Shown here: one piece after another, positions 62,133-64,000 of the stretch | How the letters are laid out: the number at the start of each line of letters is the position of its first letter | How positions within the stretch are numbered: the stretch's first letter is position 1 | Assembly (NCBI GenBank): GCA_964635325.1 | Contig: CAZWOL010000002.1 | Span: 11,797 to 75,796 of the forward strand | From: BOG-1112 sp964635325 | Lineage (GTDB): Bacteria; Bdellovibrionota_B; Oligoflexia; Oligoflexales; Bog-1112 | Reading direction: 5' to 3' | DNA: 64,000 nucleotides | Made by a program: the position numbers and the translations under genes | The notes under the pieces: generated by a model | Seen by the model: the letters and a program-made list of their open reading frames with translations, nothing else | Databases searched by the model: none | Told to the model about the DNA's origin: nothing

Positions 62133-62597
62133 ATGAATATTTCATTACTCAAGCGCAAGTTTTCTCTTATGCTCATGATATTTTTTGTAATCATGACAAC
62201 GCATTGTGGATCTCAGAACGATTCTTCCTCCAAGTCGGCAATCGATGGAAGATTGCTTGGCACTTGGATGGGCCCGCGCCAGTTCGCTATACTTAGTGGG
62301 CATAGTGTAGAAATGCAAGAGGTTTGGATCTTTTCGGAATCTTCAATGACGCACAAGAGTGTTTGCAGTGTCAAGGGTGAGAGTTGGTCAGCCGAGAGTA
62401 CCTCCTCAGTGCGGACAGAAAACAACCAACTTCATATTCATGAAGATAAAGAAACCACAGTGGCAGCAGATTCGGTGCCCATCTTCTGCAAATCAAGTAT
62501 ATCTCACGGAGTTATGTCCTACAGATTTGATTCGAATAATGCACTCGTTCTCGTCACAAGAGATCGCTTCATAACAATGACAAAATCTGCGAAATAA
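62133..62597 (+). CDS. Small exported protein, lipoprotein-like
   Basis: The 154-residue protein has a hydrophobic N-terminus (about 9-23) followed by a Cys (TTHC) and a polar linker, so it may be a lipoprotein with a weak lipobox. The mature part starts LLGTWMGPRQF and contains VWIFSESSMTHKSVC, a pattern seen in lipocalin-like secreted domains ('hLGtWxg ... ht.fs'). Two further Cys residues follow (SVCSVKG, PIFCKSS). Function unknown. It lies between rarA and the DUF4143-type ATPase gene. Confidence 0.55.
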   Translation: MNISLLKRKFSLMLMIFFVIMTTHCGSQNDSSSKSAIDGRLLGTWMGPRQFAILSGHSVEMQEVWIFSESSMTHKSVCSVKGESWSAESTSSVRTENNQLHIHEDKETTVAADSVPIFCKSSISHGVMSYRFDSNNALVLVTRDRFITMTKSAK

Positions 62598-62788
62598 TGG
62601 CGCCTTCTGTCTCCTGAAATCTGAGATCTTTCAGTGTGGACGGTGGAATTTCGGAAACTTAACCGTCGTAACTACCTTATGGTGGTGTCCCTGCAATAAA
62701 TTCCGGAATCGTTCTCCTCATGGCATTTGCAGCTACAGGGCTGGAGTTAAACTCTGGCAAGTTTTGTCTCGGCTAATCATTAAACTCA

Positions 62789-62829
62789 TCTTCGTCCAAT
62801 ATAAAGTCTGACTTTATATTGGACGAAGA
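62789..62829. repeat. Near-perfect 41-bp palindrome immediately before the AAA_14/DUF4143 gene
   Basis: Arms 62789-62807 and 62811-62829 are 19-nt exact inverted complements around a 3-nt centre (CTG). The right arm ends 2 nt before the ATG at 62832, so in an mRNA it would form a stem that sequesters the translation start. As DNA it could be an operator or recombination site. The arms start TCTTCGTCCAA and are A/T-rich in the centre (ATATAAAGT). Confidence 0.8.
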
Positions 62830-62831
62830 AT

Positions 62832-63968
62832 ATGTATGTTCCTAGAACCCTAGAAGCTTTTTTTTCCCGAGCTGACGAACAATTTCCTATTCTGCTCATC
62901 GTCGGTCCACGGCAGGTGGGGAAGACAACTTTTTTGCAGCATATCAGTGAAGCGGGTCGTACATATGTCACACTCGATGATCCGAATTTAGTTATGTTGG
63001 CAAAAGAGGATCCCAAGCTCTTTCTCGAACGATTTCCTCCGCCTGTCCTTATCGATGAAATTCAGTATGCTCCTGAACTTCTACCCATCATAAAAATGAG
63101 TGTCGATAGAAACCGTAAAGCTGGACAGTATTGGCTAACAGGAGCTCAGCAATTTCATCTGATGAAAGGTGTTTCAGAATCTCTAGCAGGTAGAGTAGGG
63201 ATCGTAAACCTTTTGGGTCTATCTCTAAAAGAGCAATTGAATTTTGGAGCCCAAGTTCGTCCATTTTTGCCCACGTTGCAATTTTTCCAAGATGGTGAAA
63301 ATAACTCAATTCAGATTGGTTTGAAGGAAGTCTTCCGTCACATATGGCGAGGATCATTTCCGGCTCTTTCCCTAAACTCAGCTATGGATAGAGACCTCTT
63401 TTTTAGTTCCTATGTGCAAACGTACATACAGCGAGATGTCAGAGATTTAGCAAAAGTAGGTGACGAGCAGAGTTTTCTGCGCTTTTTGCGTACAACTGCA
63501 GCACGAACAGGTCAACTTCTGAATTTTGCAGATCTGGCAAGGGACTGTGACGTGAGTGCTCCTACAGCAAAGAGTTGGCTTTCCATACTGCAAACCTCTG
63601 GTCTCATCTATCTGCTCGAACCATTTCATTCTAATTTTACAAAACGTCTCATTAAAACCCCCAAGCTCTATTTTTTGGATACGGGTCTCTGTTCCTATCT
63701 AACCGATTGGTCAAGCCCAGAGACACTAGAAGCTGGAGCTATGAACGGAGCTATCTTTGAAACATTCGTGGTTAGTGAAATTATAAAATCTTATTGGCAT
63801 AATGGGAAACACGCTCCAATATTTTATTACCGAGATAAAGATAAAAAAGAATTGGATCTACTCATTTCCCAAGATCAAACGTTATACCCTATTGAAATTA
63901 AGAAAAGCGCATCTCCTAAAAAAGAATTTATCCAATCTTTTTCTGTACTTGAGAGTGGAAAGTTTTGA
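62832..63968 (+). CDS. AAA_14/DUF4143-type ATPase
   Basis: The 378-residue protein has Walker A GPRQVGKTTF (25-34), a Walker B-like VLIDEIQYAPELL (about 71-83), a sensor GAQQFHLM, and a C-terminal DUF4143-like nuclease-type domain with PKLYFLDTGLCSYL, FETFVVSEIIKSY and FYYRDKDKKELDLLI...YPIEIKKS (a PD-(D/E)xK-like ELDLL...EIKKS pattern). Such ATPases are common and scattered, often horizontally transferred, with unclear function. The stop at 63966 follows SVLESGKF, slightly early for the family, so a 3' frameshift near the window edge cannot be excluded. A palindrome overlaps its 5' leader. Confidence 0.85.
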   Translation: MYVPRTLEAFFSRADEQFPILLIVGPRQVGKTTFLQHISEAGRTYVTLDDPNLVMLAKEDPKLFLERFPPPVLIDEIQYAPELLPIIKMSVDRNRKAGQYWLTGAQQFHLMKGVSESLAGRVGIVNLLGLSLKEQLNFGAQVRPFLPTLQFFQDGENNSIQIGLKEVFRHIWRGSFPALSLNSAMDRDLFFSSYVQTYIQRDVRDLAKVGDEQSFLRFLRTTAARTGQLLNFADLARDCDVSAPTAKSWLSILQTSGLIYLLEPFHSNFTKRLIKTPKLYFLDTGLCSYLTDWSSPETLEAGAMNGAIFETFVVSEIIKSYWHNGKHAPIFYYRDKDKKELDLLISQDQTLYPIEIKKSASPKKEFIQSFSVLESGKF

Positions 63969-64000
63969 CTATCCCGCCAATCTTAGAACCTTATCCTGAC

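Noticed and set aside
1..64000. CRISPR arrays, prophage and rRNA operons.
   Set aside because: No regularly spaced direct repeats, phage structural genes or 16S/23S sequences were seen on reading the window.

Overview
This window is about 64 kb of densely packed bacterial chromosome with moderate GC. It comes from a diderm (Gram-negative) organism: it carries lipid A synthesis and export genes (lpxA, lpxB, lpxK, msbA), BamA, an Skp-like chaperone, LolCD, many lipoprotein-type signal peptides, a secretin, prepilin-like proteins and System I cytochrome c maturation. The futalosine-pathway gene mqnA, the RapA homologue, the second-type ClpX-like ATPase and the many unrecognised Cys-rich secreted proteins suggest a Bdellovibrionota/Oligoflexia or other former deltaproteobacterial lineage. 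That placement is inference from remembered gene content, not from a search.

Layout, left to right. 1-7.1 kb: the 5' part of arginine decarboxylase speA (minus strand, cut by the left edge), rsmD-coaD, a four-gene overlapping minus-strand cluster resembling a reduced Tad/Flp pilus module (two small membrane proteins, a CpaB-like protein and a secretin), mqnA, hemL and 5-formyl-THF cyclo-ligase. 7.1-18.6 kb: a Pro-rich membrane protein, then a long minus-strand envelope supercluster lolC-lolD-bamA-skp-fabZ-lpxA-lpxB-msbA-lpxK. lpxD, usual between skp and fabZ, is absent. 18.6-23.6 kb: a solitary IS200/IS605-type tnpB (no tnpA) whose right end abuts and seems to supply the stop codon of a cysteine desulfurase gene, followed by lon. 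23.7-30.3 kb: thioredoxin-like and unknown exported proteins, an outer-membrane protein, ccmABCDEG and a 50-residue membrane protein. 30.3-36.6 kb: a lipoprotein, the RNase P RNA gene, trmB, ybeY, a CorC-type transporter, nagZ and khpA. 36.8-42.2 kb: small unknown genes, hpt, a lipoprotein with a lytic-transglycosylase-like segment, tRNA-Ala(UGC) and a methyltransferase. 42.3-48.8 kb: a ClpX-like ATPase without the zinc-binding domain, guaC, a SerB-SerA-ACT fusion and a Ser/Thr-rich lipoprotein. 49-58.4 kb: rapA, two paralogous Cys-rich prepilin-like proteins and metH. 58.4-64 kb: a secreted protein with a duplicated Cys motif, unknown membrane and small proteins, rarA, a small exported protein and a DUF4143-type AAA ATPase preceded by a near-perfect 41-bp palindrome.

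Most of the window is housekeeping. The accessory signals are the TnpB element with an altered RuvC-II motif, the fused serine-biosynthesis enzyme, the Cys-rich prepilin pair, the reduced Tad-like module and the palindrome-led ATPase. I saw no CRISPR array, prophage, rRNA operon or obvious defence island.
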